A stretch of 12,330 nt of DNA from Bacillota bacterium (GCA_023436515.1 JAEZIV010000307.1:1-12330), one strand, 5' to 3'. Shown: positions 1 through 7,600, numbered from the stretch's first letter. Numbers and translations are program-made. Notes: generated by a model not told the origin, from the sequence alone.

Positions 1-792
1 GTAGGAGATAGAGCGCTGGGTACAGCCGAAAAGATTGCTGAAAAGGCCGGGATAATACATATAGACATTGACCCGGCAGAGATAGGGAAGAACGTTAGCA
101 CAACCATTCCGGTGGTGGGTGATGCGAAATTGATACTTGAGGAGCTCAACAATGTAATACAGCCCGGTGATACCTCCGGGTGGGTTGCAGAGATAACCAA
201 AGTTAAAAAGGAAAAGGGAAGAAGCAACGTACCTGAGGAAGGAAAAAAAGTAAACCCCAAGCGAGTGATTAATCTTCTGTCAAAGAGGCTGGACGACAAA
301 GCCATATTGGCTACCGAGGTTGGGCAAAATCAGATATGGGCTGCAAACAACTTCATTTCTAAGAGTCCCGGGGACTTTATAACCTCCGGAGGATTAGGCA
401 CAATGGGCTATGGCTTGCCTGCAGCTATCGGCGCAAAGCTCGGCAGCCCCGATAGCACTGTGGTTGTGGTAGGTGGTGACGGCAGCTTCCAGATGTCAAT
501 GCCTGAGCTTGGAACCATTAAACAGACCGGTATAGGCATAAAAATATTGATTATGAATAATTCTAGGCTGGGAATGGTTCGGGAGATACAGAAAACCAGG
601 TATAACAAGAGATATTCCCAGGTGTACATGAATGATAACCCTGATTTTGTAAAGCTGGCAGAGGCTTATGGATTTGCAGCAGAGAGGGTCACAGCGGACA
701 GCCAGATAGAAGCGGCCTTGGACAGATTTTTAGCCGACGCTTCAACTTATTTGCTGGAATGTGTCGTTGATCCAGAGGAGTCTACCATTTAA
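1..792 (+). CDS. ilvB: Acetolactate synthase large subunit, C-terminal part (5' end outside window)
   Basis: Catalytic subunit of acetolactate (acetohydroxyacid) synthase. It is a cytoplasmic ThDP enzyme that joins two pyruvates to acetolactate, or pyruvate with 2-ketobutyrate, as the first common step to valine, leucine and isoleucine. The frame is open from base 1, so the gene begins upstream; the 263 codons here are roughly the last half of a protein usually about 550-570 residues long. The fragment opens in the middle domain (HIDIDPAEIGKNV at about codons 20-32). The C-terminal ThDP domain carries the diphosphate/Mg motif from GDGSF (codon 159 on) to the NN pair at codons 186-187, with the family spacing. 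LGMVREIQ follows NN, as in IlvB. ilvN starts 54 bases downstream, so the two subunits are almost certainly co-transcribed. Other ThDP enzymes are possible in principle, but the ilvN neighbour settles the identity. Confidence 0.96.
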   Translation, partial: VGDRALGTAEKIAEKAGIIHIDIDPAEIGKNVSTTIPVVGDAKLILEELNNVIQPGDTSGWVAEITKVKKEKGRSNVPEEGKKVNPKRVINLLSKRLDDKAILATEVGQNQIWAANNFISKSPGDFITSGGLGTMGYGLPAAIGAKLGSPDSTVVVVGGDGSFQMSMPELGTIKQTGIGIKILIMNNSRLGMVREIQKTRYNKRYSQVYMNDNPDFVKLAEAYGFAAERVTADSQIEAALDRFLADASTYLLECVVDPEESTI

Positions 793-794
793 GC

Positions 795-820
795 GTTAAT
801 AATTAACTTATTTGTATAAT
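795..820 (+). promoter_or_regulatory. Perfect 13-bp palindrome and TATAAT in the ilvB-ilvN gap
   Basis: GTTAAT-A-ATTAAC (795-807) lies three bases after the ilvB stop, and TATAAT follows at 815-820. No convincing -35 box was found at the usual distance. It could be a weak internal promoter with an operator, a small RNA hairpin, or chance in an AT-rich spacer. Confidence 0.2.
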
Positions 821-846
821 AATCAGGTGATGAAGGAGGAAGGTAA

Positions 847-1356
847 ATGGCAAAGTACACATTATCTGTATTGGTTGAGAACCGCTCAGGTGTTTTGTCA
901 AGGGTGGCAGGGCTGTTCAGCCGCAGAGGCTTCAACATTGACAGCTTGGCTGTTGGAGTAACGGAAAATCCCGAGGTTTCAAGAATGACCATTGTAGTAA
1001 ACGGTGACGAATATACAGTAGAGCAGGTCAGCAAGCAGCTCAACAAGCTCATAGACGTTATTAAAATCAGAGCCTTGGAGAATTCTGATTCGGTTAGCCG
1101 GGAGCTGGCACTGATAAAGGTTAATGCCACAGCGGCAACAAGATCAGAAATAATTCAGATAGTTGAAATATTCAGAGCAAAAATAGTGGATGTATCCAAA
1201 AATACTCTGACGGTGGAAATATCAGGTGCAACTGATAAGGTAGAAGCTTTGGAGGATATGCTGAAGCAGTTTGGGATTAAAGAAATAGTCCGAACCGGAA
1301 CCATAGCCATCGAGAGAGGTAACAGATATATAAAGGTTGGCAGTGCTGAAGAATAG
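847..1356 (+). CDS. ilvN: Acetolactate synthase small (regulatory) subunit
   Basis: Regulatory partner of IlvB. In this family the small subunit stimulates the catalytic subunit and carries the valine feedback site. The 169 residues are the normal length of the long IlvN/IlvH form. An N-terminal ACT domain fills about residues 4-75, with the typical run LSVLVENRSGVLSRVAGLF followed by RRGFNIDSL. The conserved C-terminal small-subunit domain covers about residues 80-160 (ELALIKVNA, EIIQIVEIFRAKIVDV, GIKEIVRTG). The ATG at 847 is preceded by an excellent site, AAGGAGGA at 833-840. The gene lies 54 bases after ilvB and 165 bases before ilvC on the same strand, forming the classical ilvBNC order. 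No truncation or frameshift is visible. Confidence 0.96.
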   Translation: MAKYTLSVLVENRSGVLSRVAGLFSRRGFNIDSLAVGVTENPEVSRMTIVVNGDEYTVEQVSKQLNKLIDVIKIRALENSDSVSRELALIKVNATAATRSEIIQIVEIFRAKIVDVSKNTLTVEISGATDKVEALEDMLKQFGIKEIVRTGTIAIERGNRYIKVGSAEE

Positions 1357-1521
1357 ACAGGGTCCTCAATTTGCCATTCGGTGGTATGAAGTATCCCGGG
1401 GCACAAGAGGTTCAAAATATATACAGGAAAATTTGAAGGCGCAAGGGAAGTAAAAGTCTTATGAAAACGAAAGATTTTATTTTAAATATGCGTCATATTA
1501 CAAACTAGGAGGTAAGTTAAA

Positions 1522-2517
1522 ATGGCAAAGATGTACTACGATAGCGATTGTAACCTAAAATTATTGGAAGGAAAAACTGTAGCGGTTATAGGATACGGAA
1601 GTCAGGGTCATGCACATGCCCAGAACCTGAAGGACAGCGGTGTTAACGTAATTGTTGGTCTGACTCCAAGCTCAACAAGAAGAGCGCAGGTAGAGGCTGA
1701 CGGACTGAAGGTTTACGATACAGCCGAGGCTGCAAAAATGGCAGATATCATAATGATTCTCACACCTGATCAGTCCCAGAAGGCAATGTACGATGCAAGC
1801 ATAGCTCCAAACCTGGAGGCAGGAAATATATTAATGTTTGCTCACGGCTTCAACATAATATACAACCAGATTGTACCCCCTGCTGATGTTGATGTAATAA
1901 TGGCTGCTCCAAAGGGCCCCGGTCACACAGTAAGAACCCAGTACAAGGAAGGCAGAGGAGTTCCAGCATTAATAGCTATTGCACAGGATGCGTCAGGCAG
2001 AGCGAAGGAGTACGCTCTTGCATACGCAGCAGGAATAGGTGCCGGAAGAGCAGGTATTCTTGAAACCACCTTCAGAGAAGAAACAGAAACCGATTTGTTC
2101 GGTGAGCAGGCTGTTCTCTGCGGAGGTGTTACCGAATTGATGAAGGCAGGCTTTGAAACTCTTGTAAATGCAGGTTACCAGCCTGAAATTGCCTACTTTG
2201 AGTGTGTACACGAGATGAAGCTTATAGTTGACCTTATAAATCAGGGCGGCTTTGCTGAAATGAGATACTCAATCAGTGATACAGCTGAGTACGGCGATTA
2301 CGTAACAGGTAAGAGAATTATCACAGATGAAACCAGAAAAGAAATGAAGAAGGTACTCAAGGAAATCCAGGACGGTAAATTCGCTTCAAACTGGATCACA
2401 GAAAACAATGCCGGGGGAAGATCAAACTTCCTGGCTATGAGAAGAAATGAAGCAGAACACCAGGTAGAAGTAGTAGGTGCAGAACTCAGAAAGATGATGA
2501 GCTGGCTTAAGAAATAA
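1522..2517 (+). CDS. ilvC: Ketol-acid reductoisomerase, class I (NADP+)
   Basis: Converts 2-acetolactate to 2,3-dihydroxyisovalerate, and the 2-aceto-2-hydroxybutyrate analogue on the isoleucine route, using NADPH and Mg2+. The 331 residues match the short class I enzymes. The Rossmann motif G24[12 protein letters not shown]36 opens the cofactor domain, and the loop after VIVGL (TPSSTRR) holds the likely phosphate-binding Ser/Arg residues. The knotted C-terminal domain supplies the metal ligands D191 and E195 (ETDLFGE) and E227/E231 ([11 protein letters not shown]). [10 protein letters not shown] around residue 130 is the other family signature. The start is supported by AGGAGGT at 1507-1513. 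It is the third gene of ilvBNC; the 165-base spacer after ilvN has only a weak AAAGTCTT/AAGATTTT pairing (1453-1478) and no clear promoter. An intrinsic terminator follows about 110 bases later. Confidence 0.97.
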   Translation: MAKMYYDSDCNLKLLEGKTVAVIGYGSQGHAHAQNLKDSGVNVIVGLTPSSTRRAQVEADGLKVYDTAEAAKMADIIMILTPDQSQKAMYDASIAPNLEAGNILMFAHGFNIIYNQIVPPADVDVIMAAPKGPGHTVRTQYKEGRGVPALIAIAQDASGRAKEYALAYAAGIGAGRAGILETTFREETETDLFGEQAVLCGGVTELMKAGFETLVNAGYQPEIAYFECVHEMKLIVDLINQGGFAEMRYSISDTAEYGDYVTGKRIITDETRKEMKKVLKEIQDGKFASNWITENNAGGRSNFLAMRRNEAEHQVEVVGAELRKMMSWLKK

Positions 2518-2630
2518 ACATATAGAAAAGTGGAGATATCCACTAAGGGTAAATCCCGAGGAGTATTAACTGACATATATTTGAGCTTTAATAGAATCCC
2601 AAAAACTAATGGCAATGTGGCCGCACGGTA

Positions 2631-2677
2631 GAAATAATAAGAAGCCGTCGGGTTAAGGACAGCTTCTTTATTATTTC
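2631..2677 (+). terminator. Intrinsic terminator (or attenuator) after ilvC
   Basis: The arm GAAATAATAAGAAGC (2631-2645) pairs with GCTTCTTTATTATTTC (2662-2677), with one bulged T. The stem continues inward through GTC/GAC around a GGGTTAAG loop. The core stem is followed by the T-rich TTTATTATTT, and the A-rich upstream arm could make the terminator work in both directions. It most simply ends ilvBNC. As it lies about 155 bases before leuA, an attenuator role is also possible. Confidence 0.65.
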
Positions 2678-2800
2678 CAGGTGCAGCCCATTCAGTTGGT
2701 TTCTAAATAGTTACTTTTGACGAACAAAGCATTGATATATAGGGTTAGTCTGAAGGGGTTGCCAATATTATTTATTTAGACATTTATGAATATTAGAAAA

Positions 2801-2817
2801 GGGGGTCAGCGGCCCTC
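2801..2817 (+). promoter_or_regulatory. Hairpin adjoining the leuA ribosome binding site
   Basis: GGGGGTC (2801-2807) can pair with GGCCCTC (2811-2817) across a three-base loop, with two G-U pairs. It ends two bases before the leuA site AAGGAGG (2820-2826), so it could affect ribosome access or mRNA stability. This is inference from base pairing only. Confidence 0.25.
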
Positions 2818-2833
2818 AGAAGGAGGTTATTCT

Positions 2834-4360
2834 ATGGCTAGAAGAATCAAAATATTTGATACTACATTGAGAGATGGAGAGCAAACACCGGGGGTCAATC
2901 TGAACCTTCAGGAAAAAATGGAGATAGCAAAGCAGTTGGCCAGACTGGGAGTAGATGTCATAGAGGGGGGCTTTGCAATTGCGTCTCCCGGAGACTTTGA
3001 ATCCATTATGACACTTTCAAAGAATATAAAGGGAGTATCCATAGCTAGCCTTTGCCGAGCCACCGAAAAGGATATTGACAGAGCCTGGGAAGCAGTACGC
3101 TATGCTGAAAGTCCAAGAATTCATACCTTTATAGCTACTTCGGATATTCATATGAAGTATAAGCTGAAAATGACCGAAGAGGAGGTATTTGAGCGTGCGG
3201 TTGCAATGGTCAAATATGCTAAAAGCTTCTGCCATGATGTGGAGTTTTCCGCAGAGGATGCCAGCAGAACCCGTGAGGATTTCCTCATAAGAATAGTTGA
3301 GGCTGTGATTGCAGCCGGTGCAACAGTGGTAAATATACCCGATACTGTTGGTTACACCACACCTGTTGAATTCGGAAGGTTAATCAGAAATATTCGCAAC
3401 AATGTTCCGAATATCGATAAGGCTGATATCAGTGTTCATTGTCATAATGACCTTGGTCTGGCTGTGGCAAATTCTCTTGCTGCTATTGAAAATGGAGCTG
3501 TTCAGGTTGAATGTACCGTGAACGGGCTTGGGGAAAGAGCCGGAAATGCAGCCGTTGAAGAAATAATAATGGGTATCAACACCAGAAAAGATTATTATGA
3601 TATTACCCATAAGATAGATACTACACAGATATACAGAACCAGCAGGCTGGTATCAAGCTTGACCGGTGTGAGTGTTCAGCCAAATAAGGCAATAGTGGGT
3701 GCCAATGCCTTTGCTCATGAATCGGGCATACATCAGCACGGTGTACTTTCAGAAAAGTCCACCTATGAGATTATGACCCCTGAATCAGTGGGAGTTGGAA
3801 AGAACAGAATGGTTCTGGGTAAGCTGTCAGGCCGTCATGCCTTTGAGGACAGATTAAAGGAAATGGGCTATGTATTGTCGGCTGAAGAAATTAAGGTTGC
3901 CTTTGATAAGTTTAAAGACCTGGCTGATAAGAAAAAGGTCGTAACAGACAAGGATATTGAAGCACTTGTTGATGAGAATATAGCAGTTCCTGAAATATTT
4001 GTTATTGACAGCTTCCAGATTAACAGTGGAAATAAAATGATTTCAACCTCAACAGTCAGCATAAGAAGAGAAAGCGAAATAATTACAGAGGCTGCTACCG
4101 GGGATGGTCCTGTTGATGCTGCATTTAAAGCTATTGAACGAGCAACGGGAGTTACCGCTGAGCTTGTACATTATAGCATAAAGGCGGTAACTGAAGGTAA
4201 GGATGCCTTGGGTGAAGTGACTGTCAAGATATCCACAAATGACTCTGTTTACATGGGTAAGGGAGTCAGCACAGATATTATTGAGGCCAGCGTTAAGGCT
4301 TATCTCAGTGCAATTAACAGATCAATCAGTGAAATAGGAGAGGCAGCAATAATTAACTGA
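2834..4360 (+). CDS. leuA: 2-isopropylmalate synthase
   Basis: First committed enzyme of leucine synthesis: condenses acetyl-CoA with 2-ketoisovalerate to 2-isopropylmalate, in the cytoplasm. The 508 residues match bacterial LeuA. The catalytic TIM barrel begins at [13 protein letters not shown] (F8 onward; R13 and D14 are the conserved catalytic and metal residues). It holds the metal-binding HCHND (H202, H204) and the [11 protein letters not shown] loop with N238. [11 protein letters not shown] of the linker subdomain follows. The C-terminal leucine-binding regulatory domain (about residues 390-500) includes the [12 protein letters not shown] run and the final [10 protein letters not shown], so leucine feedback is expected. 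I chose ATG 2834 because AAGGAGG sits at 2820-2826; an in-frame ATG at 2786 lacks a site. A strong terminator follows within 21 bases of the stop. Confidence 0.95.
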   Translation: MARRIKIFDTTLRDGEQTPGVNLNLQEKMEIAKQLARLGVDVIEGGFAIASPGDFESIMTLSKNIKGVSIASLCRATEKDIDRAWEAVRYAESPRIHTFIATSDIHMKYKLKMTEEEVFERAVAMVKYAKSFCHDVEFSAEDASRTREDFLIRIVEAVIAAGATVVNIPDTVGYTTPVEFGRLIRNIRNNVPNIDKADISVHCHNDLGLAVANSLAAIENGAVQVECTVNGLGERAGNAAVEEIIMGINTRKDYYDITHKIDTTQIYRTSRLVSSLTGVSVQPNKAIVGANAFAHESGIHQHGVLSEKSTYEIMTPESVGVGKNRMVLGKLSGRHAFEDRLKEMGYVLSAEEIKVAFDKFKDLADKKKVVTDKDIEALVDENIAVPEIFVIDSFQINSGNKMISTSTVSIRRESEIITEAATGDGPVDAAFKAIERATGVTAELVHYSIKAVTEGKDALGEVTVKISTNDSVYMGKGVSTDIIEASVKAYLSAINRSISEIGEAAIIN

Positions 4361-4380
4361 TAGGGGCGCTTGATATTATG

Positions 4381-4408
4381 AGCAGCCCCTATTGGGGGCT
4401 GCTTTTTC
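4381..4408 (+). terminator. Strong intrinsic terminator after leuA
   Basis: A perfect 9-bp stem AGCAGCCCC/GGGGCTGCT (4381-4389, 4395-4403) runs straight into a T-run. It starts 20 bases after the leuA stop and ends 85 bases before cimA, so cimA is expected to have its own promoter or to rely on read-through. Confidence 0.92.
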
Positions 4409-4492
4409 ATTATTAGAAATAGTTTACTTATAACAGTATCAGGCTGTGAATTTTCATTTGTACTTGATACAATATAAGAAAGGAGATATTCT

Positions 4493-6058
4493 ATGGCAAA
4501 TAAACTCGTAATATATGATTCAACCCTGAGAGACGGGGCTCAGGCTCTGGGGATATCCTTTACGGTGGAGGATAAGCTGAAAATCGTAAGCAGACTTGAC
4601 AAGCTTGGGATTGATTATATTGAAGCGGGTAATCCCGGTTCAAACCCAAAGGATCTGGAGTTTTTTGACAGAGCCCTGAAGCTGAAGCTAAAAACCTCAA
4701 AAATCATAGCCTTTGGAGCAACCAGAAGGGCTAATATCAAGGTGGAGGAGGATGCCAATGTACAATCGCTGTTAAAAGCCGGTACAGAGGCTATTGCTAT
4801 ATTTGGCAAGGCTTGGGATTTTCAGGTTACAGATATATTGAAGACCACTCTTGAGGAAAATCTCAGGATGATTGAGGATACAATAAAGTATCTCAAATCT
4901 AATGGGAAGACAGTGGTATATGATGCTGAGCACTTTTTTGACGGCTACCATGCAAATCCCGAGTATGCCATGGAAAGCTTAAAGATTGCCTGTAATGCAG
5001 GTGCCGATACTATTTGTCTGTGTGATACAAAGGGTGCCAGTTTACCTTCAACCATTGCCAGGATAACTGCCCTTGTCAGAGAGACAGTAGACTGTCATAT
5101 AGGTATTCATTGCCATAACGACAACGGAATGGCAGTAGCCGGTTCGATTTCGGCGGTTGAGGCGGGTGCAGTACAGATTCAGGGGACAATGAACGGTTTT
5201 GGAGAAAGATGCGGCAATGCAAATCTATGTACCATCATACCAAATCTTCAACTGATGATGGATTATGAATGCATTCCTGCCGGAAACATGGAGATGCTGA
5301 CCTCCACTGCAAGATTTGTCAGTGAGGTTGCAAACATTATTCATGATGAAAGAGCACCCTTTGTTGGCAGCTGTGCCTTTGCTCATAAGGCGGGAATGCA
5401 TGCCGATGCAGTCAACAAGAATACTTATGCCTATGAACTTATAAATCCTGAAGTAGTAGGAAACCAGCGCAATATCCTAATGTCCGAGGTCGCGGGAAGA
5501 AGCGCCGTAATGAGCCTTATAAACATGGTAGACAATACTATTACAAAGGACTCTCCCGAAACAAGAAAAATAATCGAGAGGCTTAAGGAGCTGGAATACG
5601 AGGGGTATCAATACGAGGGTGCTGAAAGCTCCTTTGAACTGGTAATTCGAAAAATGCTGGGCAAGTACAAGTCCTATTTTGAACTTAAGGAGTTCAAGGT
5701 TATTGTTGGTGAGCCTTCTGTCAATAGTGTTAATTCCTCTGCCATGATAAAAATATTGGTAGACGGTCAGACCGAAATAACCGCCGCTGAGGGAGACGGA
5801 CCGGTAAATGCTCTGGATAAGGCTTTAAGAAAGGCCTTGGAGAGGTTCTATCCTCAGATCAGTGAGATGAAGCTGACCGACTATAAGGTTAGAGTCCTTG
5901 ACTCAAACTTTGCAACAGCTTCAAAGGTAAGAGTTTTAATAGAAACCACTGACGGACAGGATGTATGGACAACAGTGGGCGTTTCAACAGACATTATCGA
6001 AGCCAGCTGGAGAGCCCTGGTGGATTCTGTGGAGCACAAGCTGATGAAGGGGAACTAA
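4493..6058 (+). CDS. cimA: (R)-citramalate synthase
   Basis: Condenses pyruvate and acetyl-CoA to citramalate. The LeuCD and LeuB enzymes then turn citramalate into 2-ketobutyrate, giving isoleucine without threonine deaminase. It is a 521-residue paralogue of the preceding LeuA. The barrel opens with YDSTLRDGAQALGISF, where GAQALGISF replaces LeuA's [26 protein letters not shown] and FGATRRA are marks of the CimA branch. Metal ligands H206 and H208 lie in HCHND, followed by NGFGERCGNAN. The C-terminal allosteric domain (about residues 400-515) holds AEGDGPVNALDKAL and [10 protein letters not shown]; in the family it senses isoleucine. The start is supported by AAAGGAGAT just upstream (4479-4486). 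Homocitrate synthase is a less likely alternative, because the N-terminal motifs and the ilv/leu setting favour CimA. Confidence 0.93.
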   Translation: MANKLVIYDSTLRDGAQALGISFTVEDKLKIVSRLDKLGIDYIEAGNPGSNPKDLEFFDRALKLKLKTSKIIAFGATRRANIKVEEDANVQSLLKAGTEAIAIFGKAWDFQVTDILKTTLEENLRMIEDTIKYLKSNGKTVVYDAEHFFDGYHANPEYAMESLKIACNAGADTICLCDTKGASLPSTIARITALVRETVDCHIGIHCHNDNGMAVAGSISAVEAGAVQIQGTMNGFGERCGNANLCTIIPNLQLMMDYECIPAGNMEMLTSTARFVSEVANIIHDERAPFVGSCAFAHKAGMHADAVNKNTYAYELINPEVVGNQRNILMSEVAGRSAVMSLINMVDNTITKDSPETRKIIERLKELEYEGYQYEGAESSFELVIRKMLGKYKSYFELKEFKVIVGEPSVNSVNSSAMIKILVDGQTEITAAEGDGPVNALDKALRKALERFYPQISEMKLTDYKVRVLDSNFATASKVRVLIETTDGQDVWTTVGVSTDIIEASWRALVDSVEHKLMKGN

Positions 6059-6114
6059 AGAAAGAGGCCAGATACAACCGGTTATTGAGAATTTATGAAT
6101 ACTTGATTAAAGCG

Positions 6115-6150
6115 AGCCTGAAAAGTTTATAACTTTATCAGGCTTATTTT
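6115..6150 (+). terminator. Intrinsic terminator after cimA
   Basis: AGCCTGA (6115-6121) pairs with TCAGGCT (6138-6144). The stem is extended inward by AAAGTT/AACTTT around a TAT loop with one bulged A, and is followed by TATTTT. It starts 56 bases after the cimA stop and closes the amino acid block. Confidence 0.85.
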
Positions 6151-6221
6151 ATGTCATCAAACATATCAATCTTTGGTTATTCGACTATTTGGAAATTTTC
6201 AATGGGTTGCACATTGAGAAC

Positions 6222-6250
6222 TTGATATTGCCTGTACAATACCATATAAT
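6222..6250 (+). promoter_or_regulatory. Sigma-A-type promoter of the winged-helix regulator gene
   Basis: TTGATA (6222-6227), a 17-base spacer and a perfect TATAAT (6245-6250). The transcript should begin near 6257, inside the operator-like repeat that follows, leaving a leader of roughly 58 bases. Confidence 0.8.
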
Positions 6251-6252
6251 AA

Positions 6253-6270
6253 ATTAGATGAATATCAAAT
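6253..6270 (+). promoter_or_regulatory. Operator-like inverted repeat, copy 1 (imperfect)
   Basis: ATTAGAT-GAAT-ATCAAAT has one mismatch from the perfect repeat ATTAGAT-N4-ATCTAAT found twice before the ABC exporter. It begins two bases after the -10 box and covers the expected start point, a position suited to repression. The 15-mer TATAATAAATTAGAT, joining -10 box and half-site, recurs exactly at 7593-7607. I infer that the adjoining winged-helix protein binds here and controls itself. Confidence 0.7.
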
Positions 6271-6314
6271 AGATAAAGCTGTCGGTTGATTAGGTAATTA
6301 ATAAGGAGAAGATT

Positions 6315-7343
6315 ATGCCGGTTAAGATACTATGTGAATTGGATCCTGTATTTGAGACAATGGGCCTGCTTTTAGTGAGTCATAATTCTGAGGCAGTAAA
6401 AGAGGAAATGATGAAAGCTCTTTCCGAGCTGGGAGTTGACGGGGAACAGTTTTATTCACAGCACTTAAAAATATATGATAAATACGTTAAGGCATTTACT
6501 AAAAACAGAGTAGAGTGTAAAGAAGATGAGCTGTTCTTCAATGAAAAAGACTCCAGCTATTGTCTCATACTCATGTCGCTGATTACTGAAAACAGAAGCT
6601 GGCTTACCTCGCCGGAGAGTCTGACAGATGATAAAATCAATTCTCAAATCATTCATATAATTAAAACGGTTCTTGATAATGACATGAACACCGAGTTTCC
6701 GGACACCTTAGAGGGCATTATTCAATTACTGGATAGGAGCGAGCTTGAAACCACTGCCAAATGGAAAATGCTGCGTATCATGCGGCAGCCCACTAAACAC
6801 ATAGCACAGCTGGTTAATACAGTAAACTCCAATACAGAAGCCTTCCGTAAGGCTGTAGAGGAGGTTGGCAAACCCCTTGAAAAACTACTTATCCAGTACA
6901 ATGAGGTGGTTAGAAATAATGGAGACAAGGAGTTCCATGAATTAATGAACAAATTTGCCCAGTCTGCCACGATCTATCCTTCGCTGATATTTCCTGCTTC
7001 ACAGTTTTTGTTCGATAAAAGCTGTTATTATGGATTACTTAGTAATAAGGTTAAAAACAGGAGGACTCGTCTGGATTCAAATAAAGCGTTGCTGATAAAG
7101 CTAAAGGCTTTGAGTGACAGCAGCAAGCTTGAAATAATCTCATCACTCAAGGCCAGCCCAAAGTATAATTTGGAGATTGCTCAGCAATTAGGACTGACTG
7201 CGGCAACAATGTCCCATCATATGAATTTTCTCTTAAATTGCGGCTTTGTACGTATTGAGAAAAAGGATGGAAAGGTATACTACCATTTGGAGAAGGAAAA
7301 TCTGAAGGACCTCATCAAGGAGCTGGAAGAAACTCTTTTATAG
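6315..7343 (+). CDS. Transcriptional regulator, C-terminal ArsR-type winged helix with large N-terminal domain
   Basis: Probable DNA-binding repressor of 342 residues. The C-terminal winged helix spans about residues 263-340: LKALSDSSKLEIISSL, then EIAQQLGLTAATMSHHMNFL as the recognition helix-turn-helix, then the wing FVRIEKKDGKVYYHL. This is ArsR-like in layout, but the metal-binding CxC of classical ArsR/SmtB proteins is absent from the HTH, so a metal signal is not indicated. The N-terminal 260 residues are mainly helical, soluble and have no motif I recognise; they are much larger than anything in a usual ~100-residue ArsR protein and are the likely sensor or dimerisation part. AAGGAGA (6303-6309) supports the start. 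It has its own promoter, operator and terminator, and precedes an ABC exporter carrying the same operator. Confidence 0.85.
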   Translation: MPVKILCELDPVFETMGLLLVSHNSEAVKEEMMKALSELGVDGEQFYSQHLKIYDKYVKAFTKNRVECKEDELFFNEKDSSYCLILMSLITENRSWLTSPESLTDDKINSQIIHIIKTVLDNDMNTEFPDTLEGIIQLLDRSELETTAKWKMLRIMRQPTKHIAQLVNTVNSNTEAFRKAVEEVGKPLEKLLIQYNEVVRNNGDKEFHELMNKFAQSATIYPSLIFPASQFLFDKSCYYGLLSNKVKNRRTRLDSNKALLIKLKALSDSSKLEIISSLKASPKYNLEIAQQLGLTAATMSHHMNFLLNCGFVRIEKKDGKVYYHLEKENLKDLIKELEETLL

Positions 7344-7374
7344 CTTCAAATAATAAAGTTTACAAAACACAAGG

Positions 7375-7415
7375 GGAGTATCACAAGTGAAAATTCATGG
7401 TGATACTCCTTTTTT
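7375..7415 (+). terminator. Strong intrinsic terminator after the regulator gene
   Basis: A perfect 10-bp stem GGAGTATCAC/GTGATACTCC (7375-7384, 7400-7409), a 15-base loop and six T (7410-7415). It separates the regulator transcript from the ABC exporter, so their shared control must come from the repeated operator rather than from an operon. Confidence 0.93.
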
Positions 7416-7535
7416 AACCTCTGGCAGCTCATCCAAATTAAAAGCGTATTGGAACTTACTAGAGCATTCATCATATTTCAAGCTAACTGAACACTCAACA
7501 CAAGGAGGCGCAATAGCGCTCTTTTTGATTGTCAT
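7395..7535 (-). CDS. Possible small cysteine-containing protein (46 residues), unidentified
   Basis: A minus-strand frame from ATG (complement of 7533-7535) to TGA (complement of 7395-7397). It reads MTIKKSAIAPPCVECS, continues with a third cysteine in DECSSKF, and ends NLDELPEVKKGVSP. It has three Cys (residues 12, 15 and 24, the first two as CxxC), no membrane segment and a balanced charge pattern, which makes it look more protein-like than the plus-strand frame over the same bases. Against it: there is no Shine-Dalgarno site, no recognised homologue, and its end overlaps the regulator's terminator. Its ATG touches the operator at 7536-7555, so it would be divergent from the ABC exporter and under the same regulator. 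It could be a small metal-binding or modified peptide, a gene remnant, or chance. Confidence 0.3.
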   Translation of the reverse strand: MTIKKSAIAPPCVECSVSLKYDECSSKFQYAFNLDELPEVKKGVSP

Positions 7536-7555
7536 AATTAGATATTCATCTAATT
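7536..7555 (+). promoter_or_regulatory. Operator-like inverted repeat, copy 2 (perfect, upstream of the exporter promoter)
   Basis: AATTAGAT-ATTC-ATCTAATT is a perfect 8-bp inverted repeat with a four-base spacer. It ends three bases before the TTGACA at 7559. Its centre is 64 bases, about six helical turns, from the centre of copy 3, so bound proteins would lie on the same DNA face and could loop. Confidence 0.75.
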
Positions 7556-7558
7556 TAA

Positions 7559-7598
7559 TTGACACTAGTTAAATGTAATGATAATATAAGCTTATAAT
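7559..7598 (+). promoter_or_regulatory. Promoter region of the ABC exporter gene (two alternative -10 boxes)
   Basis: A perfect TTGACA (7559-7564) lies 17 bases before TAATAT (7582-7587). Alternatively, the perfect TATAAT at 7593-7598 stands in exactly the same relation to an operator as in the regulator promoter, but has only a weak -35 (TTAAAT at 7569-7574, 18-base spacer). The sequence does not decide between them; both lie between the two perfect operators. Confidence 0.65.
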
Positions 7599-7600
7599 AA

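Larger units (their letters stand above)
2518..2833 (+). other. ilvC-leuA intergenic region with several hairpins
   Basis: A 316-base gap with no credible gene. It contains, in order: a small perfect hairpin AGTGGA-GATA-TCCACT (2529-2544) without a T-run; the terminator-like hairpin at 2631-2677; a TTGACG at 2717-2722 that could be a -35 box for leuA but lacks a good -10 (best is TATAGG at 2738-2743, only 15 bases away); and a short G-rich hairpin at 2801-2817 just before the leuA ribosome binding site. I searched for a T-box core, a leader peptide rich in Leu codons and a CodY box, and found none convincing. Confidence 0.6.

Noticed and set aside
2609..2656. A 15-codon frame (MAMWPHGRNNKKPSG) as a possible leader peptide.
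   Set aside because: It has no Shine-Dalgarno site and no Leu, Ile or Val codons, and it overlaps the terminator stem.
2600..2680. T-box-like core before leuA (TGTGGCCGCACGG followed by a terminator hairpin).
   Set aside because: The essential GGUGGNACCGCG core is not present (two bases missing) and there is too little space for a specifier stem after ilvC.
2786..2833. A longer leuA starting at ATG 2786 (16 extra codons).
   Set aside because: No ribosome binding site precedes it, the extra residues are unlike LeuA N-termini, and AAGGAGG points to ATG 2834.
4451..4478. Candidate cimA promoter TTTTCA-N16-TATAAG.
   Set aside because: The start point would fall inside the cimA ribosome binding site, which cannot give a normal leader.
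6189..6205. CodY-box-like AATTTTCA sequences here and near 4449.
   Set aside because: Only one half resembles AATTTTCWGAAAATT; there are about five mismatches overall.
7502..7526. A second terminator-like hairpin (GCGC-AATA-GCGC then TCTTTTT).
   Set aside because: Only four clean pairs before a bulge, and a short T-run after the extended stem. The much stronger terminator lies upstream.
7387..7572. A 61-codon plus-strand frame starting with GTG between the regulator and the exporter.
   Set aside because: Its start lies inside the loop of the regulator's terminator and its end runs through the operator. The opposite strand gives a more protein-like frame.
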